From positions 73,839,501 to 73,903,500 of the forward strand of contig JAWZYU010000011.1 of assembly GCA_038380435.1 (NCBI GenBank): 64,000 bases of DNA, in the 5' to 3' direction. The notes beneath the pieces are model-generated. The model had not been told where the DNA came from. It did not search any database and worked only from the letters and a program-made list of their open reading frames with translations. Shown here in pieces: positions 32,304 to 44,113 of the stretch (position 1 is its first letter; the number at the start of each line of letters is the position of its first letter). A program made the translations under genes and the position numbers. Origin of the DNA: Ryuthela nishihirai (Eukaryota > Arthropoda > Arachnida > Araneae > Heptathelidae).

Positions 32304-33427
32304 TTGGTTTGATTGTTCAGGGTTTTATGAAGCATAAGCATCTAAGGCTATAATGGGTCAAACAAATGTCCAAATAAAAGATAAAAGGTATGATACCCTT
32401 AACCAAATTTAAAAATAAACTACAAAGACTCACACAACAAATGTAAAACAATAAAATGAAACATATTGGACGACAATGAACTAATGTATAAATATGTTAT
32501 ACATATAAACATAAAAGTAACCCAGGTGTAAGCGACCTGGGTTAGACATGTAGAATAATAAAAAAGGAGTAAAACTACAGATAAGTAAAATATCCAGTAT
32601 ACGTAAAAATTTAAATACAGGTGTAAAACAGCAATGATCTGATAAGAGATGTCCGAGTGTAAGGGGCTCAGATGTAAAATCATGAAAGGTAAAAAACATG
32701 CTGTTCAAAGTTAAAACATGGACAAGAATTTAAAATATGTTTGACAGATAAAGGGTGTCAAAAACTCACACTTAGGTTTGTCATCCACCCGAAGAAGAAA
32801 AGAGTGTGTAATAAACAAATGACCTAAGCAGAGCTGAGGAAGTGCAACCTCCTCCTTGTGATTCCTGAGGTAACATGACTGCCATGGTTTGATGATAGGT
32901 TTGGTCTCAAAGAGCTTGTTTGTAAGCTGTTCTGATCAAGATCTCTGCCACTATGCCCAGAGCTTGATGGTAAAATGCTGTCAGGAATCCAGATATGGAA
33001 CTGGCAATGGAGAGCTGGACAGGGCGTGGCTGACTTGGCAGCAGCATCTGCTAAGTCAATGCCCCTGATACCAACATGACCAGGCACCCAACAGAAACGG
33101 ATGGTTGTTGTTGCTACCAGATGATGTAGTTGTTAGCGGATCTTAGAAAAAACTGGGTGAGGCTGATGCCTCACCGAGATCAAAACCTATAGTGAAGTAA
33201 GCAAGTCGGTGGAAAGCACACACCGACAATGATGTTTAGCCCCCCATATGGTCCAAAGCGAGGCTGATAGCATGCAACTCTGCAGTGACGATGGAACACT
33301 GCAGTGGGATCTGGTCTGCAATGATTACATCACAGCAGACCATGGCCAATCCCACTGATGTGCTGGACTTCGAACCATCTGTGAAGACAGGCAAGAAGTC
33401 CGGGTACTCAGCAGAATGGCTGGCAAT
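32304..33427 (-). mobile_element. LINE-A 3' fragment nested in Tc1, 12-bp target duplication
   Basis: Minus-strand copy, severely 5'-truncated. The tail (complement GTTTGGTTTGATTGTTCAGG) is at 32304, and the RNase H region reads LPVFTDGSKSSTSVGLAMVC (33436-33236 region) and ends ISLALDHMGG. GTGTTTGAGGGT flanks it at 32292-32303 and 33428-33439. Further RNase H residues include GHVGIRGIDLADAAAK near 33070. Confidence 0.96.
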
Positions 33428-33998
33428 GTGTTTGAGGGTGGTATTTGCATGCTCAAAGGTACATAAAGGAGTTCTTTGAACCCTATGCAAAGCTTTTCAG
33501 GGGTGCTATTGGATCCAAATTCATTTTTATGGATGAAAATTTTCATATCATAGGGCTCGGTTGGTCGATAATTACCTCGAGATTGAGGATATCGACAGGA
33601 TGGAATGGCCAGTCAGGTCTCCAGATCTTAATCCTATTGAGCATGTCTGGGAAACTCTGGGGAGACACATTGGTGCTCTTCAGCCTCATACAGCTGTGAT
33701 CTCGTTAATGGGGACAATGACATTTATTGCTATCTGATCTCATCTGTCGTCTTGTCACCAGTCATTCTGGTATGATCATATTCCCTATTGATCACTGGGC
33801 CAACACATTTCTACTACAACCAGTGGACTTTTTTTGACATATAAGTATTATTCCTGGCCATCAATTCCTATGAATCTCTTGTTTGCATGTGTTCTTTCGT
33901 CATGGTCTAATGTACCTTTCACCTGAATTTCATCAAAGTATCTCAAGCGTTATGCTGCTATGTCATCTTTTATTTTTGTAACTTTTGTCCACCAGTGT

Positions 33999-36030
33999 AC
34001 TTGCATATATCCATGTTCACATATAAGCCAAACCTGAAATTTTAAGCCTTAACACTTACCATGCCTGGCCTGAAGAACTAAATTGTACCCTGTGGTGACT
34101 TTTATCAACTATGTTGAATCAAAAGTAAAGTGAATTTTAGAACTTCTTTACCAAATAGCTAACGAAAAAAATTATGGAGTATTTGGCAACAACTTATTTA
34201 TGCTTCAAAAACTATTTTTTATCAGAAAAACAAAACACAAAAAACTTAAAGTACTTTCTGAACTTAGTATAAATATCTACCTGTACAGCCTAACAACACA
34301 AAAAGTAATCATATACTAAAAGTCTCAAAATGAAACCAGATGTTTGCTGATCGATATCACACTCCTATGATGCTGCTGATCAAAGAAATATTGATTTAAA
34401 AACCCTAAAATAGTTTTTAATCGCAAAGTAGATTAGAATAAAGCAAAAATGCATATGGCTCTATTTTCATGCAAATCACTGAAAACCTCCAATAAAAAAT
34501 AAAAGTTTCCTTGGCATTTGATTTAATTTTATTGAGAACACAGATGGTTGGATGTTTAGTAAACAACTGGATTAACTTGTTGGAGCTCTCTGTCAGCTAG
34601 CAGGGAATGGTAGAAGGGTAAACTTAGCCAGCAGCAATCTCGTCTCCTATACTGTGCTAATAAAAGTTTGATTAAGAGAAAGGGCTTTTTTATTTTCTGA
34701 TACATCAAGTTGAGGAATAAATTGAAAAAAATAAAAATAAAATTATTTAGAAGCTTTGAAATATTTATTTTACAAATATATATATATAAAACAGTAAGTT
34801 AATGGTTTTAATATTTTTAAAAAATTCCACTTTTTATGACGCTAATAAGAGATTTTATTGTTTGTGGCCATATATGCAAGTTCATGAACCGGACTTTCAA
34901 AGTCATGGGAGCTTAACATTTAAAACTGAAAAAAAAAACCCAGCAAGATAAGCAATAGACTAGCATGAGAACCATTCCCACTGCAAAACCAATCATGATC
35001 CAGAGATTATAGAAGTCTCTGATGATTTGGAAAGTTCCCTAATTTGATGGTACAAGCTCCCTCACCCTGAAGATCAGAGATTCTAAGTGATTAGATTTGC
35101 AATTAGTTGTCCAGAGTGGAAAGAGTGTTCTGTAAAAGAATTTAGTCATGACCTTTGTCATAGCCACCTACAGGTGGCTCTGCTTTTGCTTGGTGTTCTG
35201 TCTTGAAATAATCTGATCCCTCTGATCTACAAGGTATTAGGGTGAGCCCACATCAAGCAGAGATTAGTAAGTGGGGATAGGACTGTCCTTTTAGTACAGT
35301 AAAAAAAGCTAAAATGAAAAATACTCTTCGGTTTTATTACAATTTTCTTTCAAGAAAAAAAACATTGTAAAATTTGGGAGCAGATTTTCTTAAAAACAAA
35401 AAAACTCAAAAACACAAAATTCGGATTTTTGGATTTCAAATTAAAATTTAGATATAATTTGAAAAAAAAAAAACGAAGCAATTGGCAACTTTCTTAACAT
35501 TATAAAATTACAATTTCTAAATGAAATTTTTGCCACTAATTAACTTTTCAGTGAATTAAAAAAAAATTCTGTTAAAATTAAACTTTTCTGTGAGACCTCT
35601 GTAGCAAGCAGCTGCTTCAGGGGATATATTTTTTTATTTTGTAGCAGTAATGCAGCTTATTCTGGAAATGATTCAATCTTAAGTTCAGTGTTTTAAATTT
35701 AACTTCATATGCTTCAAAATTTTTTTGTACAGTTCAATTAATTCTTTTCAACATATCGTTATAAGTTTTTATTTAAATTATCTGTTTTTAAAGCAAAAAA
35801 ATTAATATCATTACTTTGTTAGTCTTAGAGATTGCCGATCACCTGGAATTTAAGTATCCAATATGCATATTCTATGCCATATTGGCATCTATGGATAAAA
35901 TATTTTGGAAAACAACTAAATAAAGACTTGAGTAATAATAAAAGTATTATGAACCATTTATACTAAAATAAATAATTATTAAAAAAAAAGAAAAAAAACA
36001 TTAAATAATTAAAAAATGTTACTGAAGTTA
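33999..36030. other. Intronic AT-rich DNA with two dispersed repeats
   Basis: About 35125-35480 is related to 23310-23640, and about 35638-35980 to 13385-13740. At 35580-35625 the sequence GACCTCTGTAGCAAGCAGCTGCTTCAGGGG is partly the inverse of 60305-60345. The rest is unassigned. Confidence 0.55.
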
Positions 36031-36039
36031 AAATTAAAA

Positions 36040-36860
36040 ACCACGAGGGACATTCAAATATGATTCTAAAAAATTTATTCATAACAAAATAGAAAAATCA
36101 TACATACTACTTTTCAGTGCAGTCACGATTACCTGCAATCGCTTATTTCAATGTTCTGGAAGCATCTTAATTCCAGTTTCAAAGAAGGTGTTTGGTTGCT
36201 TATCAATTCAACCTTGCACAGCTGCAATAATCACATTGTCTCAGAATCTCTTGTCCCCTAAACATTCCTTCAGCAGTCCTAACAAATGGAAACTGGATGG
36301 AGCCAAATCAGGACTATATTGTGGATCAGGAGTATATCTCACTTCAGTTTCTGTAATCTCCACTGTTAAAGCAGTGGTGTGAGGACAAGTGTTATTCTTA
36401 TGCTCCAGTGACAGAAGTCATGGGATGCAGCTTGTGCTCCCTTTATTGAATTACAGCTTGTTGTGCACAATTTCTTGAACACTCCCTACACTAATTCCAG
36501 TCTCCTGTGAGAGTTCATGAATGGTTATCCGACAATTGTCTAGGATAAGTTTCTGAATTCTAACAACATTATTGGGAGTGACAACTTAATCTCCAAGCAT
36601 GAAGTTTATTTTCAACATGGTCTCGGTCTTTCTCCAACTGATTTGGTCCACCTGTACACCCTTGCTGTGACAAACAATCTTCCTCAAATTGGGCTCGAAG
36701 CCTGGTGAAGATGTGGGAAGAATGACACCTTCCTTCATGAGAAATTTGATAATTATGCATTGCGCAACACTGCTGGGTACTTCTTGGTTCAACATCTTGA
36801 TCACAATTGACTAGTGGTGAGGAGGGAGGCATGACTAGTACCGTTCACAAGTTTGAATAC
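36040..36860 (-). pseudogene. mariner-like transposase, internally deleted
   Basis: On the minus strand from about 36800 it reads MLNQEVPSSVAQCIIIKFL, then a helix-turn-helix-type RITIHELSQETGISVGSVQE (near 36535). After a deletion it ends with YSPDLAPSSFHLLGLLKE (near 36300), the mariner signature around the third Asp, and then FFETGIKMLPEHWNK (near 36175). The first two catalytic Asp regions are missing. The left terminus near 36040 reads ACGAGGGACATTCAAATA. Confidence 0.87.
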
Positions 36861-37030
36861 ATCTTTAATTGTCAATGAACGCCTGTTCACACAAGTTGAT
36901 TTGTGTTCGAAAAGTAACTAAATTCTCGTTTCTATCTGAACGTCCTAAAACTAAAGAAGTTTTCCATCCATCCATAATAAATACACAGATTACCTGTAGA
37001 AATAGACTTCAACAATTATTAAAAACATCT

Positions 37031-37140
37031 GAAAAAATTATCACTGATATGGCAGGAATTGAACCCGCAACTCTCTAGTACATCTGGCATGTATCTAGAG
37101 AGCTGTGGGTTCGATTCCAGCCGCATCAGCGATAATTTTT
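37031..37140. repeat. tRNA-like repeat (family 3) duplicated as a near-symmetrical palindrome
   Basis: AAAATTATCACTGATATGGC... through CTCTCTAG returns as CTAGAGAG...GCATCAGCGATAATTTT. The arms are about 47 bp and each contains a T-arm-like GGGTTCGATTCC / GGAATTGAACCC. Confidence 0.82.
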
Positions 37141-38507
37141 TTCAATGCTTTTAAGAAGTTTTCCATTTTTTTTTTTAAAGATGCACAATTTTTCTTAGTT
37201 TTAAGTTCCCCTTAATTTTTTACTGTTTTATTACTGACAATTACATGCTTTCTTTTGATACATAAGGTGGTAACAAATGTCTTTAAACAGGCCAATATCT
37301 TGAGAATGGTTAATGCTAGCTTTATGTCTTGTGCATGTGAATCTACATCATCTATACTAATCACTATTATGCTAAATGTCACCTTCCCACCCACCCACTC
37401 TTTTTTCAGGGCATCAGACACTGCTTGCAGATAGGTCACAAGAGGCAAATGCAAAGTTGTAGAGCATGACAGGAATAGGAAATATTATCTTGGATTCAAA
37501 TCAAGATGATGACAAAAAACCCCAAAAAATCCATTTATACCAGAACATGACACAGTGGCAAATGGAAGGAATATAAAATTCATTTAATACTCAAAAGGAA
37601 CATTACAACAATAAGAATGCAAGTTACCTGTTCGCATATTCAAAAATAATCACTGTTGGCCACTATGTATAACTGTATGCACACTAACAGGTGACTGCAA
37701 ATGGCTATGAAACCTCACTGCTCTTTATTCGCATCTTTACAGCAACTCTGCATACATTATCACAGCATCAAAAACCTCATAAATGAAGTATTTAAAAGCA
37801 TGTACTTTATTTATTAAGATGTCATTATTTATGCATAGTACATTCATTATGCAATTATTTTTTTCAAAAGCATATACTTAATTTATTACATACAGTATTT
37901 AAAAGCATAAAATAAAGTATTTAAAAGCATATAGATATTGCATTTGTTGATTTGAAAAGGCAAACCATCATAACAGAGAACTGATGTATTTTACATCCTG
38001 CAATTTAAAGGGTAAATGTCTTCATTTACAATGAATTTGATCAAATGGTAATCATTTATGGTGATTCCTATTGAATGCAATTGGAATGTTCGTACAGCAG
38101 AATAGTTATATGCACAATGGTTAACCCTCTAGAAAGACATACTACTTATGTGGCAATACTAAATGGCACTATCAACTGCATGAAATACAATGTACTGATT
38201 ATGTATGGTTGGCTTCATCATGATGATAAAGTAATATGGAATGTCTTTGCACATCCACATGGCAGTACAAGGGAAGCCATTAGGGCCTGTTTTCTACCCA
38301 CAGCATCTTAACACTGAAAGCTATTTGCTTGTGTTAAATACACAAGTAGTACACTTTAGTGACAATCTGGCCTTGCAGCAGTTACAAAATACATCATTCC
38401 AGCAAGATGAGGCACCATAAGAGTGTTACAGTTAGATAGTGGTTGGATACAACAAGGAGTAAGGTTGGTTGGTTAAGGTTTAATGGCACATGGGCAGCTC
38501 AGCCAAG

Positions 38508-41500
38508 TCACAGCTCCTGAGCAACATGACTGGGGAACCAACAGAAGAGAATGGTTGTGGTGGCTGCCAGATGATGTAATTGCTGGCAGATCTTAAAAAG
38601 AACAGGGTGAGATTGATGCCTCACCGAGATCAAAGCCTGTAATGAGCTAAGTAAGTTGGTGTAAAGCACAAGCTGATTATGATGTTTATCCGCTATGTGG
38701 TCCAAGGCAAGGCTGAGAGTTCAACTCTGCTGTGAAGATGGAACACTGCAATGGGATCTGTTCAGCAATAATTACATCACAGCAGATTATGGTCAATCCC
38801 ACTGGTGTGCCAGACTTCGAGCCATCTGTGTAGAAAGGCAAGAAGTCTGGATACTGAACACAATGGCTGGCAAAGAGTTGCCGGTACACACAGTCAGATG
38901 TAAAGGCCTTCCCTGACCTGCACAGGGAAAAACTCACAGGAAGGGGAAACAGCAAGTCATAGTGGGAGTGATTTGACTGTGCGATGGTATCAAGACTGGT
39001 GCTGATGTCTCTGAGGCAACCTCGGACTAGCAAACTGAAAGGACGAATGGCAGTTGGGTGATTAGTGTAAAGCATTTCCTACTTCAGACTAAAATGCATT
39101 CCCAAGTGGAATGGCCTGGCAGAGATCGCAATTTAGATGCATTTTGTAGAGACAAATGCTGATGGTGAAGAGATAAAGATGGTTCATCAGTCTCAACATA
39201 AAGACTCTGGACTGTTGAGGTGCTGACCCGTGCAAACACAGAGGGTCTGATGACAGAGAGAGCCCAGCACCTTCACCACCGAATCCTAGGCAGAGTCATA
39301 CACCTGGGATCCATAGTCCAGTTTCAACCAGAAAAGTGCACAGTACAGGCAAAGCAAAGAACATTGGTCAGCTTACCAGGAGAGAGAGAGGAGAGAACTT
39401 TGATAATGTTCAATGCCTGCATACACTTGGACCTGAGATGATGCATGTGTGGTAAAAAGGTCAATTTCCGATCGAAGGTGAGATTGAGAAACTTGGTCTC
39501 TGCCACAACAGGAATGATGTTACCCCCAAGCTGTAGCTCGGGATCCAGATGAAGATTACATTTGTGGCAAAAGTGCACATAATTGGTCTTCTGTGGGTAG
39601 AAACGAAACCCATTGGCAATTGCCCAAACTGAAAGATTGTTCAGGGTAATTTGCAGTTGTCTTTCAATGACCCTCATGCTGGAAAATGAGCAAAAGATGC
39701 TAAAATCATCCACATAAGGGCATTGCCCACAGATGGAGAAAGCTGTCTAGTAACAGAATTAATCTTGACAGTGAAAAGCGTAACACTCAGAATGCAGCCT
39801 TGTGGTGCCTCCTGTTCTTGGGGGCAAGGATACAAGAGAGTGCTGCTGACACAGACCCAAAAAGAACGTGACGATAAGAAATTGTAAATGAAGATTGCCA
39901 TATGACCTCTCAAGCCGAAGCTATGGAGGTTACGATGAATGCCGAATCTCCAAGCAGTGTCACATGCTTTTTCAATTTCAAAGAAAATTGACACCAGGTG
40001 CTCTCTACCTAAAAATTAATTTCTGATAGCCGATTTGAAGCATATCATATGGTCAAGAATTGACTGTTGCCTGTGAAAGCCACACTGGGTGTTGGAAAGA
40101 AGGTTGTGGTGTTCTAAATACCAGATGAGTTTGGCATTTATCATTCTTTCCAAGACCTTGCACATGCAGCTCATCAATGCAACAGGACAATAATTAGAAG
40201 GAATCTTGGAATCTTTTCTTGCTTCAGGAAGGCCAAGCTGATAGCCTCTCATCAGGAGTCCAGAAACTGCTCCTAAAGAAAAATGCAATTGAAAATCGGA
40301 GCAGTTGATCCTTGCTCAATGGTGAGAGATGTTGGAACATGGCAAAATGGACATTATCTGGCCTAAGAGCAGATACACAAGAGGTGTTCAGAGCAAGTCA
40401 AAGCTCCTCCACTGCGAACAACCTGTTGTAAAGCTCCAAGCCATTCAAAGCAAAGGACAGCAGAGAAATTGAATTCGAACAAAGAGAATTGAATTCGGAC
40501 TTGCTCTTCTGAGCCAGAAACTAGGGGAAATAAGAGGACGAAGAAGATATGGAGGAAAATGATTCCCCCCGGAGTGCCTGCAATTGCTTTGGGATCAGCA
40601 ATTGCCTGTCCAATGTGCTCCAGGATTGATAATGAGTGGGATGTATAGTTCCCACTTATCTTCCTGACTTTATCCCACATGACCTTAGAACTGGTCATGC
40701 AGGTGATAGAAAACATGTATTTGATCCACGATTCCTTCTGGCTATGCCATCAGATGAAACAGGCTTTCGCCCTGTTCGCCCTGCATGCATTTGAATGCTT
40801 CAAGGTTTGGGGACATCTGATATCTTCTGCCCACCAAGTCTTGTTCTGAGCCTTACAAGCTGCAGTGCAATCTGGATTCCACCACGGTTTTGGAAAACAA
40901 GGAAACCGTGTCGAAATTTGAGGAATTGTGGATGCAGCTGCATCTATGATACAGTCCATTATCTCCATTATTGTTACTTTGATTGGCTCTTGGCTGACAG
41001 AATGGTGGTCAAACTTGGAGAGAAGTTCGAATCCACTCTAGTCAACCTGATCAACCCTTCACCGTGATACACGTAAAGGGTCACAAGGCCAGATATACAT
41101 GGAAGATGGTACATACTACAGGGAGGTGATCATTCTTGTAAGGTTATCCTCGACCTCCCATGTAAAGAGTGGAAGGATTGAGGAGAAGCAGATGGTGAGG
41201 TCAGTGGCAGTAAATGTGTGGGTTGGGGAGTGAAAGTATGTACTGAAACCAGTGTTCAACAGAGAGAGTGAAGGCTCCAAGAGCCAAGACCCCAACCTTC
41301 CCATTGGTGTTAGCACTGCCCCAAAGTGAACTGTGTCCGTTGAAATCCCCCATGATGGAAAGGGGGACAGCAGCTGTGATATGAGGTCATCAAGGTCTTG
41401 ATGGAAGATATATTGAGCAGACAGTCAGAGAGAACCCCATGAAGAGGCAGATGGCTACCACCTCTAAGTTGGTGGTGAGGGGTATAATCTGGAATGAAGA

Positions 41501-41745
41501 AAGGAAGAAGGCACCCCCACTAGCTGGATCATCTCCATCCCAGTCCCGGTGAACTAGTGAAAAGTGGCGGATAGTGGGATCTATGACTGGCTGCAAGTAT
41601 GCCTCCTGCAGGCACACACAGATTGGTAGGTATACCAATCTGTGTGTGCCTGCAGGAGGGCCTTGATGTCATCAAGATTCCTCTGGAATCCATGACAATT
41701 CCATTGTAGGAGTGTGACTATCTCAAGACTTAGAAGAGTGGATGG
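38508..41745 (-). pseudogene. LINE-A ORF2 (endonuclease, RT, RNase H), broken
   Basis: In order on the minus strand: the AP-type endonuclease opens with a QWNCHGFQRNLDDIKALL region (about 41715) and includes ICVCLQEAYLQPV and LTTNLEVVAICL (41630-41430). The linker has KPWWNPDCTAACKAQNKTWW (about 40890). The RT has NYCPVALMSCMCKVLERMI and TQCGFHRQQSILDHM (40200-40050), EKACDTAWRFGIHR (39970) and QGCILSVTLFTVKINSVTRQ (39810). A frameshift breaks the YVDD site near 39717, and GNIIPVVAETKFLNLTFDRK follows (39510). RNase H has FYTDGSKSGTPVGL near 38830. The enzyme would carry out target-primed reverse transcription. Confidence 0.93.
41601..41660. repeat. 28-bp-arm hairpin inside LINE-A endonuclease
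   Basis: The left arm (41601-41628, GCCTCCTGCAGGCACACACA and onward) and right arm (41633-41660) are complementary at 27 of 28 positions around GGTA. The left arm encodes part of the CLQEAYL motif; the right arm is its inverted copy. Confidence 0.95.
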
Positions 41746-41749
41746 ACAA

Positions 41750-42960
41750 TGAATTCCTCTTCAATTTAACCGCCGCAGAGAACAGTTGAGTAAATAGAGG
41801 ACAGTCTGTATCCATGGCCTCAGAATCATCCAAGGGACATGGATCTGTTTTGTGGAGGTGGTAAAATTTTCTTCTTTGGTCTCAGTGGGGGCTGCTTCAG
41901 TTTAGAAGGTCTAGCTATCCGAGGATGGGAAGGAGGAGGCCTTCCAGTAGTGGAAGGCTATGTAGCAGATATGGAAACCAGAGTTGATGTGGATGGTGAC
42001 ACCAACCTCAGTTTCATCTGCATTAGGAGGTACTTGGCCACAGGCGAGAAAGAATCAGTAGGTGGTGCACTGATGTCAGTCTGCAACACCACCAGTCACT
42101 GAAACGATGGGCTTTCCAATGACTGCACTGGCATAGAAACCAAGGTGGGGTGGGAAGTGCAGTGAGCTTTCTCGTCTCAGGGTATTAGATGTTGTTGATT
42201 ATCCTCTGTACTTGCAAGCATTGCCAGCAGTTGATGGTCTTGAGCACTGCACCTCCTTTTCCTCCTTCCATTTGGGAGTCATGGTAATATGCCAGATGGT
42301 CGCGACTATAGTTCACACAGTTTGCCTTTTCTGGCTGCCACAATGAGCACAGGTGGTTTCACCCAACAAGCTCTGTGGGCATGACCATATCTCTGGCACT
42401 AAAAGCAGTGCAGATGGTTTGGGATATGCGGCCATACCTCACAATGCAAATAACCTGCCTTGATGGAAGAAGGCAGGTGTGGGCATGTTGAAGGTTAGAA
42501 TTAATACCCTGTGGGTACCAATTTACTATCCTGATGCATCAAAACCCAATAGACTGCTGTTACTCCTTGGGGGGTGAGCTCTGATTCAGTGATTTTGAGA
42601 AGTCCCCACTCAGAGATCGCACCCTGAGATCAATTCAAAGTTTTTTTGGGGTGTGACTGTGATGGCCACCTCACCAATCTCCATAACCTTAAGAAGCAGT
42701 TTGAATGTTTTGAACAAGTAGTCTCAACTTGCAAGTCGCTAGATTGCAGGCACTTGATGGATTTCAGCAAACCCTCAAGACCTTCCAAACCTTTATTAAT
42801 AAAAAATGGAGACGTGTTCCCAAATACCTGATGAGTGGATGATCAGGAATCTTGGGGATGAAACTACAGACAAAGATAATGATGGCAGAGACGATGAAGA
42901 CAACAAAGAAGATGGAGCTCATGTCAAGCCTTCTTGTTGGCACTGATCGATTCAATTTCT
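41750..42960 (-). pseudogene. LINE-A ORF1 (gag-like nucleic-acid chaperone), broken
   Basis: The minus strand reads through FLIIHSSGIWEHVSIF-type and VAITVTP-type blocks found in ORF1 of arthropod Jockey/I-group elements, with many frame changes. A zinc-knuckle region follows near 42420-42320: CQRYGHAHRAC, then ETTCAHCGSQK, in the CCHC pattern. The product would coat the LINE RNA. The 3' half is Ser/Pro-rich and poorly conserved. Confidence 0.8.
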
Positions 42961-44113
42961 TTAATTGATCTCATGATTGCTTTTGTGTGATTCTGTGCCT
43001 GCTGTCCCCACCCTCCACAGAGCCCAACAAGGGGGCACCCATTTTGGTGCCAGGGCTGTGCAGGCACTATAACGACACGAGCCAAGCCCTCATGCCCTCA
43101 CAACTAAATAGAATGAAAATGAAAAGTGTGAGGAAATAAACTATCTTTACAAAAAAAAACTAAAGTGAAAAATTAACAAAATTGTGAAGAACCTAACTGC
43201 TTTCACAAAATAAAGATAACTACAAAAGGAAAATAAAGTATGGGGAAACTCACAAGCCTATAACTGGACGTGGTACTCACAGTCTATAACTGGGGCAAGG
43301 TACTCACAGTCCATTGAGTAAGGATTGGCCCTAGCAGGTCCAGCTCACCAGCCGATTGGTCCTGGGGGGACCACCTCAGGAGTTCCTGTTTACTAGAAGC
43401 AGAGGCCAAAGCAGTGTATAGCAGTGGCCCCGGAATTCGCTACCCAGCCCCACAACAAACAGGCTCCCCAATGTCAAGACGGCCAAGGCAGACACCACCA
43501 GTCATGAGCTGAGGAGAGAACATGGAGACCCCCGAGCTACTACCAGGATCCTCCTTTACGGGACACAAGTATCTACATATGACAAACGTTCAGGACCCTG
43601 TGAAGGTACCTGAGCCAGCGGAACCTTCACAGGGTGGTCCCCTCACCACAGAGAGCAGCTCGCAACAAGTGATAAGGAGTAAGGTCGCTTGACCATACTC
43701 CTTGACTTTTTTGGGGGAATACCTAGTTACAGATCTACTCAAAGTCACCACTTCATGTACAAGATGGAACAGCAGATCTTGAACTGCATGTGCCATTGTT
43801 CATGAAAAAATGCTTGTAGTCTTGAACAGTTGCCTATGTGTCCAGGCATGCATCATAGTGATGGCAATCATTTTGGGTATGCTTCATTTTTACTGTTGTA
43901 AGTTCCTTTGGAGCATTAAACAAATTTTACATTTCCTCCATTTGCTAAAAATAAACTGACTTTTTGGAGTTCCTCTCACCATTTTGGTTCAATTCAATTT
44001 CCTATTTCTGTCATGCTCTACAAATTCTGCAATTGCCTGAGGCTAATTTGCAAGTGTGGCCTGAGATAGGACTCTGATGCCCACAAAAAAGGGGGATGAG
44101 TGGTTTAATAAAG

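Larger units (their letters stand above)
31338..33997 (+). mobile_element. Tc1-like transposon with long inverted ends; host of LINE-A and a MITE
   Basis: The ends CACTGATAGGCAAAAG and, complemented, CACTGGTGGACAAAAG, followed by GTTACAAA.ATAAAAG, continue as similarity for about 100 bp. TA lies on both sides (31336-31337 and 33998-33999). The transposase is on the plus strand. ERDHYGGG.VLVWGEIML-type sequence lies near 32230, QRYIKEFFEPY at 33451, IFMDEN near 33523 and the PDLNPIEHVWETLG region near 33630 in another frame. Without inserts it is about 1.45 kb. It is split by LINE-A (32304-33427), and a MITE (31685-31760) sits in its left part. Confidence 0.95.
38466..43673 (-). mobile_element. 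LINE-A, 5.2-kb copy with 12-bp target duplication
   Basis: The longest copy of the non-LTR retrotransposon here. AAGGAGTAAGGT flanks it at 38454-38465 and 43674-43685. The order on the minus strand is a GC-richer 5' region (43673 to about 42960), ORF1 with zinc knuckles, ORF2 with endonuclease, RT and RNase H, and a short 3' end with an AACCAACCAACC-type tail. It may be full length. Both reading frames are degraded. Confidence 0.95.
37457..44023 (+). mobile_element. DDE transposon with inverted ends of about 140 bp, host of full-length-class LINE-A
   Basis: The ends TTGTAGAGCATGACAGGAAT (37457) and, complemented, TTGTAGAGCATGACAGAAAT (to 44023) are followed by about 140 bp of alignable inverted sequence (GCAAATGGA.GAA.TATAAAATT.ATTTAAT.CTC.AAAGGAAC.TTACAACA). 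Plus-strand transposase remnants include SFQQDEAP near 38392 and, after the LINE, a LDFF..GY region near 43705 that fits the third acidic motif of mariner/IS630-type enzymes. Without the LINE it would be about 1.35 kb. The target duplication of the DDE element itself is not clear. Confidence 0.85.

Noticed and set aside
41839..42102. 87-residue Gly-rich plus-strand frame
   Set aside because: Antisense to LINE-A ORF1/ORF2 junction sequence, which explains it better.
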